A stretch of DNA of 64,000 nt from Clostridium hydrogenum (GTDB lineage Bacteria; Bacillota; Clostridia; Clostridiales; Clostridiaceae): positions 2,251,501-2,315,500 of the forward strand of contig NZ_JAEACT010000002.1 of NCBI RefSeq assembly GCF_021432385.1. Reading direction: 5' to 3'. Numbering within the stretch: the first letter of the stretch is position 1; every line of letters starts with the position of its first letter. Positions 17,028 to 26,928 of the stretch are shown here, one piece after another. The position numbers and the translations under genes are program-made. Under the pieces are notes generated by a model that saw nothing but the letters and a program-made list of their open reading frames with translations, did not search any database and was not told the origin of the DNA.

Positions 17028-17897
17028 TTAATTCCTATTTACATTAATACTCTTTAACAATATTATGAATAAATATACACATACTAAATTTGCTATGGAA
17101 AAAATAATTATCTCTATTAAGCTTACTGCAACTCCAGATAACATCATACTAATCATCATAACTGTAATTGTCGTAAACATTGAAAATCCTTTAATAATTA
17201 TTATTGATGACATTAAATAACCATAATTATTTTCCCTAATAAGAAGAATACCAGACAAGATGGCAAATGGAACAACAAAACCCAAATCCATTCCTTGAAT
17301 AACTAATGTAGTGTAATGCTCTAAACCATTCGGAGCTGACCCAGTTTTTAAAGCTTGTGCTATTTTGCCGAGCCACATCATCCCTATTGCTATACCTATA
17401 AAAATTTCAAAACCTCCTATTAGTTTATTAGGCAATTTATCCTTAAAATTATTTTTAATATTATGTATATCAATCTCCATAATTGACATTATAAATGCAA
17501 ACAAGCTACAAGACATTATTGTTACATAAACTAGAAAAAGATAATTAAAATTCCACAAAAAAGTATAGGACATGTACGTATAAAGAAAATACCCTAATGT
17601 TCCTGTAAGCAGTAATTTCCCCCTTAAGTTGTCCTTTCTAAGAACACTCATAGAAATTATAAGCATAGGAATTCCTAATACGATAGTTACTAAATCCTGT
17701 GCCTTGCCTTGCGCTACAACTGAAATTGAATCATTTTTATATATTCCTCTTCCATAAAGTATAACCTTTTCTCCATTTATAGAAGTTATAACATGCTGTC
17801 CATTACCATTATGAGAAAACATGCCAATAAGTGATGAAACCGCTGATAAAACAATAATTATTGCCACCAAAACCTTTAAGTATTTTTTGAATTTCAT
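17028..17897 (-). CDS. multi-pass membrane protein of unknown function
   Basis: The product is 289 residues from the ATG 9 nt after AGGAG; an ATG three codons earlier abuts that site. An N-terminal helix (YLKVLVAIIIVLSAVSSLIG) precedes a segment of about 45 residues probably outside the membrane (VITSINGEKVILYGRGIYK). At least six more helices follow, including TIVLGIPMLIISMSVL, YLFLVYVTIMSCSLFAFIM, FEIFIGIAIGMMWLG and VSLIEIIIFSIANLVCVYLF. No transporter, protease or kinase motif is visible. It is monocistronic, preceded by an AT-rich promoter region and followed by a palindrome. Real by length and ribosome site; function unassigned. Confidence 0.65.
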   Translation of the reverse strand: MKFKKYLKVLVAIIIVLSAVSSLIGMFSHNGNGQHVITSINGEKVILYGRGIYKNDSISVVAQGKAQDLVTIVLGIPMLIISMSVLRKDNLRGKLLLTGTLGYFLYTYMSYTFLWNFNYLFLVYVTIMSCSLFAFIMSIMEIDIHNIKNNFKDKLPNKLIGGFEIFIGIAIGMMWLGKIAQALKTGSAPNGLEHYTTLVIQGMDLGFVVPFAILSGILLIRENNYGYLMSSIIIIKGFSMFTTITVMMISMMLSGVAVSLIEIIIFSIANLVCVYLFIILLKSINVNRN

Positions 17898-18056
17898 AAA
17901 TATCATCTCCTAACTTTAATTTTTCCTTTGTTAAACAGTGTTTAATATATCAACAATGTTAACATTAAAGTTAGAATTAGTCAACAAAATTTAATATACG
18001 TTAGGCATCTTAAGGAAAGTCCGCTATTTATTCTGCAAATACTGCTTATGCTCATT

Positions 18057-18403
18057 TATAGATACACAACTTGAAACATTGAAATTATAAATACCAAATG
18101 TATCCTTATGCTAATATTTTCAATTCACAATTCACAATGCACAGTTCACAATGCACAATGAAGGATGATTTTTCTACGCAAGCGTAGAAAAATCTGAAAA
18201 CTTATTTTTTATTGCTTACAGAGCAGCACCATATATGGTGCTTACAAAGCTGATAATATTTAAATTTAAGATTTACCTGAGAGAAGCGAAAGGTAAATCA
18301 TCCTTCATTGTGAATTGTGCATCGTGAACTATGAATTGAAAAATATTGCTGCCAGGATAAACTTGGAATTTGCAATTTTAATGTTCCAGATTGTATATCT
18401 ATA
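18057..18403. repeat. family 5 palindromic repeat with a nested heptamer element, copy 2
   Basis: The left arm is TATAGATACACAACTTGAAA...CCAAATGTATCCTTATGC. The right arm, inverted, has CCAGGATAAACTTGGAATTT and ATTGTATATCTATA. It carries the heptamer element at 18121-18338. The left arm is nearly the same as the element-free copy at 48530-48609. Confidence 0.75.
18121..18338 (+). repeat. heptamer-flanked palindromic element, copy 5
   Basis: There are six left heptamers (CAATTCA, CAATTCA, CAATGCA, CAGTTCA, CAATGCA, CAATGAA). The right array is TTCATTG, TGAATTG, TGCATCG, TGAACTA, TGAATTG. This is the clearest example of the CAATTCA flavour. Confidence 0.92.
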
Positions 18404-18412
18404 AGCACCTCT

Positions 18413-19138
18413 TTATTTAATTTTACCCCTGTATTCCGCTGTCTTTAATTCCCGTATATATGCTTGTAAATCTGGCATTTCGCTTTTAATAGCAAGCTTA
18501 ATTGCTCTCCCAATATCGTATGGAACTCTCACTAGTGCTATAGATAGTGTTGAATTTTCTTTTTTTCCATACTTTCCTTCAATAATTGCATAAGATGCTT
18601 GAATTATTTCTAATGGATTTCCTACACTTCCTGTATTAAATAACATTTTTCCATCAAAATTATTTATGTATGCTTGGTGAATATCACCATATCCAACCAC
18701 ATCTGCTTCTATATTTCCCCCCTCAGGATCTTTAAAAAGCACCTTCTTTTCATCAAATTCTTCATCCATCTGAATACGGTGAAACACATCGTCTGGTGCT
18801 GCATGACACAGCCTTACGAGTCTGCCGCTCATAAAAAACTGCGCATACATTGGGAGGCTTTTTAAGTAAGCTATTCTATCTTGTCCAAGTTTTTTCCTAT
18901 GCCATAATACTGTTTCATTATCATCACATTCAGATAAAAAATAGTCCCAGTTTCCTTTAACAACAATTTCGCAGTTTTGTTTTATAATATCAACTGCCTC
19001 ATCTGAATCCGGTCCTTTACCTGCTATGTCTCCTAAACATATTATTCTTGTTATTCCCCTATCCTTGATATCTGATAAAACAGCCTGCAAAGCTGGAATG
19101 TTGCCGTGTATGTCAGAAATTATTGCTAGTTTATCCAT
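18413..19138 (-). CDS. calcineurin-like metallophosphoesterase (YfcE-like)
   Basis: The 241-residue product has the dimetal phosphoesterase motifs in order: IISDIHGNIPALQAVL (Asp-x-His), RIICLGDIAGKGPD (Gly-Asp), VKGNWDYFL (Gly-Asn-Trp/His-Asp region), RLCHAAPDD and VVGYGDIHQAYI with FNTGSVGNP. These bind two metal ions to split phosphate esters. The GNWD and YGDIH forms differ slightly from the usual GNHD and GHTH; the substrate is unknown. A GAGGT site precedes the ATG. The gene stands alone, its stop 10 nt from a palindromic repeat that may act as the transcript end. Confidence 0.88.
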   Translation of the reverse strand: MDKLAIISDIHGNIPALQAVLSDIKDRGITRIICLGDIAGKGPDSDEAVDIIKQNCEIVVKGNWDYFLSECDDNETVLWHRKKLGQDRIAYLKSLPMYAQFFMSGRLVRLCHAAPDDVFHRIQMDEEFDEKKVLFKDPEGGNIEADVVGYGDIHQAYINNFDGKMLFNTGSVGNPLEIIQASYAIIEGKYGKKENSTLSIALVRVPYDIGRAIKLAIKSEMPDLQAYIRELKTAEYRGKIK

Positions 19139-19351
19139 TGCGATACCTCTTTTCTTGAATTGTTAAAATATATTATTAATTATAGTATAATACTATATGT
19201 ATTTTATTAACATAACATTTAGCCATAAACTATTCTACAAATAGAAAAAGACCATGCCTCCACTCTCTTTCAAGTTTCCTCACAGTCTTTTTTACCCTTG
19301 TATTCATTTTCTACTTACTTTGCTGCTCCTTCAATTTTTCAAGTATTTTAC

Positions 19352-20875
19352 CTATTTACTCCCATCAAGTTCTTCTTTCAACCACTCTTCATTCTCTTTA
19401 CCACCTTGTTCTCCTACAACCTTATAAAAGTCCTCCATAGTTCCAATCTTAAACTCATATTTATTATAGTATTCCTTGAAAATATCAAAAAACTTTTCAT
19501 CTCCAATTTTCTGCCTCAATTGTTCAATAATTATAGGAGCCTCATTATATATTGCCATTTCATATTGCTCAAGATTTGCATATTTATCTACAGCTCTATT
19601 TATAGGCTCAAGAGATTTTAAATTGTCCTGAAGATTCTTATTATTATCTATAGCCAAATCATTAAGTCCATACAAAACATATTTTCCAAATTTAGCACTC
19701 ATGAAATAAGCTGAAAAATAACATGCAAAGCTTTCATCTAAAAAAGCTTCTTTAAATTCATTGTTTCCAACTGTAGAATACCACCACTGATGTAAAGTTT
19801 CATGAATTATAGCCATATCATATTGAGTCAAATCCCTATCAGTACAGTTCTCATTCATTTTATTATACTGCCCCAATTGAGTTATAGTTGGATACTCCAT
19901 ATCTCCACCATCCAAATAAGTTTCGGCAATATCATATTGACTAAATGGATATTTCCCAATTTTACTGTCAAAAAACCTAATAGTATCACAGGCGAGGTTC
20001 ATCATTCTCTTTGCTGAACTTTCATTATCAAAATAGTAGCTATTTATCTTTATACCATCAACTTCTGCACTAACTACTTTGTAATCCTTGGACATAAACA
20101 TATCAAAATCTCTATTATTTTTTGCTTCAAAACAGTATTTATCCTGAGTACCAGATGTATCTTCTGAAGTTTTCACACCTGTAGTAGCCAAAACCATACC
20201 CTTAGGAACTGTTATATTAACCTTATAATCTGAACTTTCACTATAGTTTGATTCACCTACTGGACAAAAAGGATTTTCATCAAAGGTTCCACTTTTCTTA
20301 TCGTAAATTGACAATATTGGATACCAGTTAGTTACCGAAATTGCATTTTGAAAATAACCTAATCTTTGTTTTCCTTCTGGTATCTTAAGCGTAAAGGCTA
20401 TATTAACTTCTGTTTCTTCATCCTTTTTTAACGGCTTTTTCAAAGTTATTTTTAAAACTTCTTTGTCCTGTGTATACTTTTTTACTCCTTCACTTATCTT
20501 TACTGAACTTATATTTATATCTCCAAGCTCTTCCTTCGTCAATGCCGATTTTTTCTTTCCTACGTCGGGCATAGTATCTGCTGAATTATAGGAATCTGCA
20601 TATAAATGAAATACTATTTGTTTAAGGTCTACTCCATAATTATTTTTCAATTTAACTACTTCATATCCAGTTATGGTTTTATTGTCATCATTTAAAGCTA
20701 AATTCATATCGTATTGTGTTCTTTCCAATACTTGCTGTATCTTTTTTTTATGTACGGTTGACACTGACACTGATTTTACTGGTGCTTTTTCATGCTTTAA
20801 TCCTACATAAAAAATCGTAGGAAGGGCAAACAAAGCAACTACTAATGTTATTATAATAGCTATTTTCTTTTTCAT
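19352..20875 (-). CDS. M1-family zinc metallopeptidase, membrane-anchored
   Basis: The product is about 507 residues from the ATG 5 nt after GGAGTG. An N-terminal membrane helix (IAIIITLVVALFALPTIFYV) anchors or exports it. The beta-sheet domain is followed by the catalytic domain with GGDMEYPTITQL (the family GxMEN position), IIHETLHQWWYSTVG and, 18 residues on, DESFACYFSAYF. Together these form the HExxH-x18-E zinc site of gluzincin aminopeptidases. It lacks the large C-terminal helical domain of full-length aminopeptidase N. It probably trims peptides at the cell surface. Neighbours give no further clue. Confidence 0.9.
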   Translation of the reverse strand: MKKKIAIIITLVVALFALPTIFYVGLKHEKAPVKSVSVSTVHKKKIQQVLERTQYDMNLALNDDNKTITGYEVVKLKNNYGVDLKQIVFHLYADSYNSADTMPDVGKKKSALTKEELGDINISSVKISEGVKKYTQDKEVLKITLKKPLKKDEETEVNIAFTLKIPEGKQRLGYFQNAISVTNWYPILSIYDKKSGTFDENPFCPVGESNYSESSDYKVNITVPKGMVLATTGVKTSEDTSGTQDKYCFEAKNNRDFDMFMSKDYKVVSAEVDGIKINSYYFDNESSAKRMMNLACDTIRFFDSKIGKYPFSQYDIAETYLDGGDMEYPTITQLGQYNKMNENCTDRDLTQYDMAIIHETLHQWWYSTVGNNEFKEAFLDESFACYFSAYFMSAKFGKYVLYGLNDLAIDNNKNLQDNLKSLEPINRAVDKYANLEQYEMAIYNEAPIIIEQLRQKIGDEKFFDIFKEYYNKYEFKIGTMEDFYKVVGEQGGKENEEWLKEELDGSK

Positions 20876-20989
20876 ATTATCACTCCAATTTGTAATCAAA
20901 TATAAAACTTTACATTTTTAACAATAACCTATAATAAAATAGTAGCATAGCAATGTCTCATAAATGTATCCTAAATGTCACCTAAATAT

Positions 20990-21040
20990 AAAAAAATTAG
21001 TATAAGGCATCCGAAAACAAATCCCTATACTAACTTTTTT
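20990..21040 (-). terminator. terminator of the methyltransferase gene
   Basis: On the minus strand TTAGTATAGGG pairs with CCTTATACTAA and is followed by TTTTTTT. It lies about 20 nt past the methyltransferase stop. Confidence 0.8.
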
Positions 21041-21057
21041 AATTATTTGAGTATGTT

Positions 21058-21639
21058 TTAAAGCACAGCCTTCTTTTTAAAAATATATGTAACAAAAAAT
21101 CCTCTTTCATCCTCATTTTCAATATACCGTACTAATTCAAAAGATTTCTTTAAAACTTTAAAATCCTCAGGCTTTATTAAATCTTCTTCCTTAATTTTAG
21201 AATCAACCTTATGTTTATGTCCAAACCCACAAACAAATAAAATCCCATCATCACGCAGGTGATTTTCTAATTTTGAAATATTTTCTATACTCAATTTATA
21301 ATGATTAATCACTATATTATCAAATACATCTAAATCTTTTAAAGCATCTTTTAAAGTTAAGTCAACTTGTTTTGTTGAAACTTTTAAATTTTCTTTTGTT
21401 GCAAAGCTTTCAAGCCTTTCAATTGCTTTAAGACTGAAATCAACTCCAGTTACAAAAAAACCATTTCTAAGAAGAAATATTGAATTTCTACCATCACCAC
21501 AGGCAACATCAAGCACCGAGCCTAATTTTAAGTATTTAATATTTTCCACTAATGAACTTTCAGGACTTAAAATTTTATCACCTCTGTTTAAAAACTTTTC
21601 ATCCCAGTACTGCTTGTCTCCAATATAATTCAAAATCAT
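21058..21639 (-). CDS. class I SAM-dependent methyltransferase (TehB-like)
   Basis: The 193-residue product shows motif I VLDVACGDGRNSIFLLRNGF, then VTGVDFSLKAIERLE (acidic end of strand 2), TKQVDLTLKDALKDLDVFD and NIVINHYKLSIENISKLENH. The N-terminal KQYWDEKFLNRGDKILSPES is typical of small tellurite-resistance/thiopurine-like methyltransferases. It transfers methyl from SAM to an unknown small molecule. The annotated ATG is only 2 nt past GAGG; a TTG two codons later has better spacing, so the first residues are uncertain. It is likely expressed alone, with a good terminator. Confidence 0.85.
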   Translation of the reverse strand: MILNYIGDKQYWDEKFLNRGDKILSPESSLVENIKYLKLGSVLDVACGDGRNSIFLLRNGFFVTGVDFSLKAIERLESFATKENLKVSTKQVDLTLKDALKDLDVFDNIVINHYKLSIENISKLENHLRDDGILFVCGFGHKHKVDSKIKEEDLIKPEDFKVLKKSFELVRYIENEDERGFFVTYIFKKKAVL

Positions 21640-21769
21640 AACCTCACTTTGTATGTTCTATTTTTCTGCCTAAAATATCAACTGATGAATTATCATCTAA
21701 ATTTACAGTAGCTTTTGCAACAGGAAAGCATGATAATTAGATGAAATCAACATGCTTTTTTACATATCG

Positions 21770-22723
21770 TTATGATAATACAATGCCTTTTTCTATTTTG
21801 TTTCCTTTTAAAAATTCTTTTACCTCAAGAGGTTTCCCACCTGGAAACTGTAATATTTCTATAATCAGAATACCGTTACTGGTAGCTACTTTAATTCCTT
21901 CATTATTTGCGTCTATGATATAACCAGGTGGTTTAATAATGCTTGCCTCTAATGATCTGGATTTAAATATTTTAATTGGAATATCTTTATAATAAGTATG
22001 AGCAGTTGGCCATGAACTTATATTTTTATATGGCCAAGAACTCAATCCTCTTATTAAATTATGTATGTTAATGCTACTGTCATTCCAATTAATCTTTGCC
22101 ATTTGCTTGTTTAACATCTGTACATAAGAACTTCCATCACTCGGTTGTTTTACTTTGCAAATTTTACCTGTGACAATTCCATTTATTGTTTCCTCTAACA
22201 GTTCAGCACCGTTTATTTTTAATAAATTGTACAATTCTCCTGCCGTCATAGATTCAGGTATGTCAAACTCACTTCTCATAAGCATATCACCCGTATCTAT
22301 ACCAGTATCCATTAATATAGTTGTATTTCCAGTCTTTGTTTCACCATTTATTAAACTCCAATTTATTGGTGCTGGCCCCCTATACATTGGTAGGAGAGAT
22401 GCATGTAGACAAATACATCCGAGTCTTGGTATGTCAAGTATTTGCTTAGTTAAGATTTGACCATATGCCACAACAATAATAAAATCAGGATTTATTTCTT
22501 TTAATTTATCAATAATTACAGAGTCTGTTCTTATTTTTTCGGGCTGAAAAATTTGAATTTGATTCGATAGTCCAACCTCTTTAATTGGTGAAATTGCTAC
22601 CTTTTTCCCTCTTCCACTTGGTTTATCAGGTTGTGTTACAATCGCACTTACATTATATCTCTCTATCATTTTCTTCAATGATGGAACTGCAAAATCAGGA
22701 GTTCCCATAAAAACTATTTTCAT
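21770..22723 (-). CDS. fmt: methionyl-tRNA formyltransferase-like protein
   Basis: The 317-residue product begins MKIVFMGTPDFAVPSLKKMI and has CLHASLLPMYRGPAPINWSL and TTILMDTGIDTGDML, the formyl-tetrahydrofolate-binding catalytic core with Asn-His-Asp residues (here HASLLP and DTGIDTGD). The C-terminal OB-like domain is present (INIHNLIRGLSSWPYKN, GIKVATSNGILIIEILQFPG). Fmt formylates the initiator tRNA. The start is the ATG after AGGGAGG. Most clostridia carry fmt beside def and priA; here it stands alone between a methyltransferase and a flavodiiron gene. It may therefore be a second copy or a formyltransferase with another substrate. Confidence 0.85.
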   Translation of the reverse strand: MKIVFMGTPDFAVPSLKKMIERYNVSAIVTQPDKPSGRGKKVAISPIKEVGLSNQIQIFQPEKIRTDSVIIDKLKEINPDFIIVVAYGQILTKQILDIPRLGCICLHASLLPMYRGPAPINWSLINGETKTGNTTILMDTGIDTGDMLMRSEFDIPESMTAGELYNLLKINGAELLEETINGIVTGKICKVKQPSDGSSYVQMLNKQMAKINWNDSSINIHNLIRGLSSWPYKNISSWPTAHTYYKDIPIKIFKSRSLEASIIKPPGYIIDANNEGIKVATSNGILIIEILQFPGGKPLEVKEFLKGNKIEKGIVLS

Positions 22724-22879
22724 TATTGATACCTCCCTTTGATACCACAAAATATATTTTGTAGTTATTAATTATTTACACAATATTCTACAAGTATTTA
22801 TTGCTATTGTACCTTAATTGCAAGAATAATTCCAATATATTCAAAAACATAAGTATTTTATCTCTAAAAATAACGTTAA

Positions 22880-22999
22880 TGCTCTGATTTAAACCGAAAT
22901 AAACGGGTGCAAAATCATTGTAAAACTGTAAGCAAAAGTACCCACAATTTTGAGTTTTGCACCCTTAAAGTAAACCCATTATTTTAAAATATCAGAGTT
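22880..22999. repeat. palindrome upstream of the fmt-like gene
   Basis: The arms are GCTCTGAT...AAACGGGTGCAAAA and TTTTGCACCC...ATATCAGAG, an imperfect inverted repeat of about 120 bp with a central region of about 40 nt. It directly abuts the next repeat. No other copy is seen in this window. Confidence 0.6.
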
Positions 23000-23008
23000 T
23001 TTATTTAT

Positions 23009-23106
23009 AGATAAACCATTTCAACTACCAAAATCAATTTGCATCATAATTCCCAGAAGACGGCATTTTGATACAAATTAATTTTGAAGTTTCAAGTGGT
23101 TTATCT
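23009..23106 (-). repeat. family 4 palindrome (GCCGTCTTCTGGG type), copy 1
   Basis: A repeat of about 98 bp with AGATAAACC and GGTTTATCT ends and a central hairpin AATTCCCAGAAGACGGCATT. It is inverted relative to the copies at 48419-48516 and 49675-49772. Confidence 0.8.
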
Positions 23107-23145
23107 TTATAGATGTACAACTTGGAACATTGAAATTGCTTATCT

Positions 23146-24324
23146 TTATAATAAGCTTACATACTTATCTACAAATTCATCTGCTTCTTTATAGTCTTTA
23201 TCGCCTGGAACAAATTTAAATCTTAGTCCTCCATCTGTTGTCTTAAACTTTAATGCTTTAAGTCTATCCATCATCATAGGAACGCCTTCACCACTCCAAC
23301 CATATGAACCAAATGCTGAAGCAATTTTCCCCCTATTTATTATAGGGCATACTGATGAAAGAAGATCCCATGCTGGTTTTACAGCATCCTGGTTTATTGT
23401 TGGTGAACCAACTAAAATTCCAGTTGCCTTAGATATTTTATCTACAGCTTCAGACATATCCATTTTTGTAATTTCATGAGCTTCTGCCTTTATTCCTTTT
23501 TCTTTTATTTTGTCTGCAAGATACTTAGCCATTTTACCAGTGTTTCCATAAGCAGTAATATATAAGATTTGAACATTCTTTTCACTTACTTCTTCAGCAG
23601 CTGCCCACTCCCTATAAAGCTCCATATCCTTTTTTACAGTACTAACATGTATTGGGCCGTGACTTGGTGCTACAACTTTAATTTCCATATCCTTAATTTT
23701 ATCTAAAGCCATATTTACAAATTTCTTAAATGGTCCCATAATAACTTCAAAATAATATTTCATTTCATCATAGTAGCCTTCAACACCATCATCAGTTATA
23801 GAACCTTCTGGACAATAATGGCAGCCCATTACATCGCAAGTAAATAGAATCTTCTCTTCTTCATGATAAGTAAATATAGTATCTGGCCAATGTAAGTTTG
23901 GTACCGATATAAATTTCAATGTAGTTTTTCCTAAATTAAGTTCCTTAAGTCCAACAGCATCTATACTTTCAAATTCATCATTAACAATTTCTTTTAAGTA
24001 TGTTATAGCTGCTTTTGAAGCAACAATTTTTGCTTCTGGATATTCTTTAATCAATTTAAAAATAGAGCCACTGTGGTCTAATTCTGTATGTTGAACTACT
24101 ATATAATCAACTTTTTTATCACCAATTACGCTCTTAATATTACTTAAAAATTCATCATAAAAACCATCTTTTACACTATCAATAATTGCGATTTTATCAT
24201 CATTAACTAAATATGAATTATATGTTGAGCCTTTTTTTGTTTCCATTATTATATCAAAGACTCTTAATTTTTCATCCTTTACACCAACCCAATAAACATT
24301 ACCATTAATTTTTTCTGCACTCAT
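23146..24324 (-). CDS. A-type flavoprotein (flavodiiron protein, FprA-like)
   Basis: Residues of about 1-250 form a metallo-beta-lactamase-like domain with diiron ligands in [33 protein letters not shown] and APSHGPIH. Residues of about 253-392 form a flavodoxin-like FMN domain ([45 protein letters not shown]). The full-length protein (392 residues) matches clostridial flavodiiron proteins, which reduce O2 to water or NO to N2O with electrons from rubredoxin or a similar carrier. The start is the ATG after GGGAGG; a GTG one codon before is less well spaced. No rubredoxin gene is nearby. It probably serves oxygen or nitrosative stress defence. Confidence 0.93.
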   Translation of the reverse strand: MSAEKINGNVYWVGVKDEKLRVFDIIMETKKGSTYNSYLVNDDKIAIIDSVKDGFYDEFLSNIKSVIGDKKVDYIVVQHTELDHSGSIFKLIKEYPEAKIVASKAAITYLKEIVNDEFESIDAVGLKELNLGKTTLKFISVPNLHWPDTIFTYHEEEKILFTCDVMGCHYCPEGSITDDGVEGYYDEMKYYFEVIMGPFKKFVNMALDKIKDMEIKVVAPSHGPIHVSTVKKDMELYREWAAAEEVSEKNVQILYITAYGNTGKMAKYLADKIKEKGIKAEAHEITKMDMSEAVDKISKATGILVGSPTINQDAVKPAWDLLSSVCPIINRGKIASAFGSYGWSGEGVPMMMDRLKALKFKTTDGGLRFKFVPGDKDYKEADEFVDKYVSLL

Positions 24325-24478
24325 CACTATTACCTCCCAAATATAAATAAACTGTTTCAGCTAATAAAACTGTTTTATCTTTACCTATAATTGTATTATA
24401 TCACTTATTTGGTAAAAATCAATAACTATTAATAATAATTATTATATAATAATTATTATTAAGTAATAATTTTCTATA

Positions 24479-24500
24479 GTTTTGTTTTAAATAAGTGTTG
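24479..24500. repeat. single arm of the GGCTATG-type repeat
   Basis: AGTTTTGTTTTAAATAAGTG plus following bases match one arm of the hairpins at 14775-14826 and 63801-63851. The helicase stop codon falls inside it. The partner arm is absent. Confidence 0.5.
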
Positions 24501-26781
24501 ATTTTTCTCCAAAATAAAATACATATTGAAAATGTAATGCCCTTGTTAATGCAACATACAATATTTTTTTATCAATTTCATTATCACCATAATTTTTATC
24601 ATCACAGTTGTATATTATCGTACAATCAAACTCTAATCCCTTTGTCATATATGCGGGTATCACTATTCTAGTCAAATCATAATTTTTTTCATTATCTTTA
24701 ATAAGCTTCCAGTCATAATTTCCATATCTTCTAAGATAATCTTTTACTTTTTTACATTCTTCATGATTCTTTCCTATGACAGCTATAGTTTTTTTGCCTT
24801 GTCTTTCCATAGCCTTTACTATTTCATCTACTTTTTCTGAGAACTCTTTATTTGTCTTAAACTCCGTTACTTCGGGCTCTTTTCCATGCCTTAAAACAGG
24901 GGTTGCAGGTTTTAATCCATTATTTTGCTTTTCCAACACCTTGTTTGCAAAATTTATGATTTCTACTGTGGAACGATAACTTTGAGTTAATGCAATATAT
25001 TTAAAGTTCTCTCTAAATATATATTTATTAACCTCCTCCCAGCTGCCTATGCCTTTATAAAAATAAATTCCCTGACCGATATCTCCAACTATTGTAAATG
25101 AATTATTTGAACTTAACTTTTTAATAGCTATAAATTGGAAAACGCTATAGTCCTGTGCCTCATCAATTACTATGTGTTTATACATATATTTATCACTAAC
25201 TTGCTCAATATTAAACTTAAAATAAAGCATAATTGCTAAATCATCAGCATCTACTACTCCATTTTCCCTATTTTCATTAAATTCATTAACTATATAATTT
25301 AAAAGTCTACTTGGAATTTTACCATTAGTTAATTCTGCTAATATTTTTTTATCATTTAAAAATTCACCAAATAGCTTTTCAGTATCAGTATGCTTCCAGT
25401 TTTCAAAGTACTCATTCATAGCTACCTTTGAACCATTTATTATATATTTTTTTCTATTATCTCTCTCATCGTAAAGTTCAATTAACTTTTTTCTTCTTTC
25501 TGGGCCATCTTCCATGACCTTCTTTATTCTAGCTATGTTGTATTCGTAGTTAAAAGCTACCTTTTCGCAAATACTAACTATTTTATCATTTATTTTAAGT
25601 TCAAAATATTTTCTAATTTCATCTTTTCTCTTATCTAACGGAAGATGAGCCATATCCTCTGTAAACAATCTCTTAATTTCATCTTTTTCGAAAAGGACAT
25701 AGTTTTCAATTTTAATGTCTTCAATTTCTGCATCCTGTTTTTCTATATAACTTATATATCCATCTACTATTTCCTTAAATAAAATTGATCCCTTAAGTTT
25801 GCTAGCCTCAGTAATTAATTTTCTCTTTTTTTCATCTTTTTCTTCTATTACCTCACCTAATTTTTTATCTTTTGAATTTACCTTAGCCTTTATATTCAGA
25901 ATTTGCATAGCTATCTCTTCAAAAGTAATTTGCTTAACTTTATTTGTACCAAGACTTGGCAGCACATCAGAAATATAATCTAAAAAAAGTTTGTTTGGAG
26001 CTATAACAAGAACATCTTTACCTTGAAGACTTTTACTATGCTTATACAATAAATATGCAAGTCTATGAAGTGCTATTGTTGTCTTTCCAGAACCTGCCGA
26101 TCCTTGAACGATAAGTGCACAATTTTTATCACTTCTTATAATATCATTTTGTTCCTTTTGTATAGTTGCGACTATATCTTTTAACCTTCCACTAATATTA
26201 TGCTCCAAATTAATCTTTAAAAATTCATCAGTTAAAACATTTTCTTCGGAATTTGATGCACCTTTTAATATTATTTCATTAATCCCTTCATCAAAGGCAT
26301 CTTCAATTTTTTCATCCCGTATTATAAATTTTCTTTTTAATGATAATTCACCATCAACATAACCATCAGGTATTCTGTAGGTTACTTCACCTTGAGTTCC
26401 ACTATAATAAACATCAGCTATTGGTGCTCTCCAATCTATAACTCTTTCGTCACCATTTTTATTGTCCCCAAGTCCAAACTTTCCTATATAATAGTTTTCT
26501 ACTTCAACACTTCTTTTTTCTCTAAAATCAATTCTAGCAAAATACGGGTTTGGCTTTGCCTCTACATACTTTTCTAGGTTTTTATGTGTTATATCATAAA
26601 GTTTTTCACTTATTTCAAGCTCCTCATTATATCTTCCTTTTGCCTGCTTTTTTAATCCAGCAATTTTATTTTGAAGATTTTTATCATTTTTTCTGGCAAC
26701 TTCTATTTGCTCGTCTATCCATTTTTCGTTTTCAGCTAATTTATTTTTTTCAAATTCAAATTCGCTTTTTTCTATTGCCAT
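24487..26781 (-). CDS. helD: HelD-like UvrD/Rep-family helicase
   Basis: The product is 764 residues from an ATG 8 nt after GGGGTGG. It opens with a charged coiled coil (EFEFEKNKLAENEKWIDEQI and following), the antiparallel arm typical of HelD. Motifs are Walker A VQGSAGSGKTTIALHRLAYL, Walker B HIVIDEAQDYSVFQ, motif III IVGDIGQGIYFYKG, motif IV LTQSYRSTVEIINFAN and motif VI LYVALTRALH. HelD binds RNA polymerase and recycles stalled complexes. The reading frame ends inside a GGCTATG-type repeat arm, which supplies the stop codon. A conventional DNA helicase role is the alternative. Confidence 0.88.
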   Translation of the reverse strand: MAIEKSEFEFEKNKLAENEKWIDEQIEVARKNDKNLQNKIAGLKKQAKGRYNEELEISEKLYDITHKNLEKYVEAKPNPYFARIDFREKRSVEVENYYIGKFGLGDNKNGDERVIDWRAPIADVYYSGTQGEVTYRIPDGYVDGELSLKRKFIIRDEKIEDAFDEGINEIILKGASNSEENVLTDEFLKINLEHNISGRLKDIVATIQKEQNDIIRSDKNCALIVQGSAGSGKTTIALHRLAYLLYKHSKSLQGKDVLVIAPNKLFLDYISDVLPSLGTNKVKQITFEEIAMQILNIKAKVNSKDKKLGEVIEEKDEKKRKLITEASKLKGSILFKEIVDGYISYIEKQDAEIEDIKIENYVLFEKDEIKRLFTEDMAHLPLDKRKDEIRKYFELKINDKIVSICEKVAFNYEYNIARIKKVMEDGPERRKKLIELYDERDNRKKYIINGSKVAMNEYFENWKHTDTEKLFGEFLNDKKILAELTNGKIPSRLLNYIVNEFNENRENGVVDADDLAIMLYFKFNIEQVSDKYMYKHIVIDEAQDYSVFQFIAIKKLSSNNSFTIVGDIGQGIYFYKGIGSWEEVNKYIFRENFKYIALTQSYRSTVEIINFANKVLEKQNNGLKPATPVLRHGKEPEVTEFKTNKEFSEKVDEIVKAMERQGKKTIAVIGKNHEECKKVKDYLRRYGNYDWKLIKDNEKNYDLTRIVIPAYMTKGLEFDCTIIYNCDDKNYGDNEIDKKILYVALTRALHFQYVFYFGEKSTLI

Positions 26782-26849
26782 GTTGCGCACCACCCCTTTT
26801 ACACTATTACTAAATATAAATATTTTAGTGTAATAAGTCAATATTTTTC

Positions 26850-26878
26850 TTGATAAATAACCTATAAAGTTGTATATT
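26850..26878 (+). promoter_or_regulatory. candidate sigma-A promoter for nadABC
   Basis: TTGATA (26850-26855), a 17 bp spacer and TATATT (26873-26878) lie about 50 nt before the nadA start. Confidence 0.6.
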
Positions 26879-26887
26879 ATTCTTAAT

Positions 26888-26905
26888 GTATATACACCTG
26901 TATAC
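26888..26905 (+). promoter_or_regulatory. operator-like dyad upstream of nadA
   Basis: GTATATACACCTGTATAC sits just after the -10 box and before the ribosome site, a position suited to a repressor. An NAD-pathway repressor of the NiaR or NrtR kind is the obvious candidate, but the assignment is inference. Confidence 0.4.
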
Positions 26906-26928
26906 TAAAATAAAAAAGGAGTGTACTT

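Noticed and set aside
21641..21735. Open stretch on the minus strand reading VAKATVNLDDNSSVDILGRK and a few further residues before a stop
   Set aside because: It has no start or ribosome site and is short; it may be a relic, but chance is as likely.
24405..24475. AT-only inverted repeat AATAATAATTATTATATAAT
   Set aside because: Low-complexity sequence; such palindromes arise easily by chance at this base composition.
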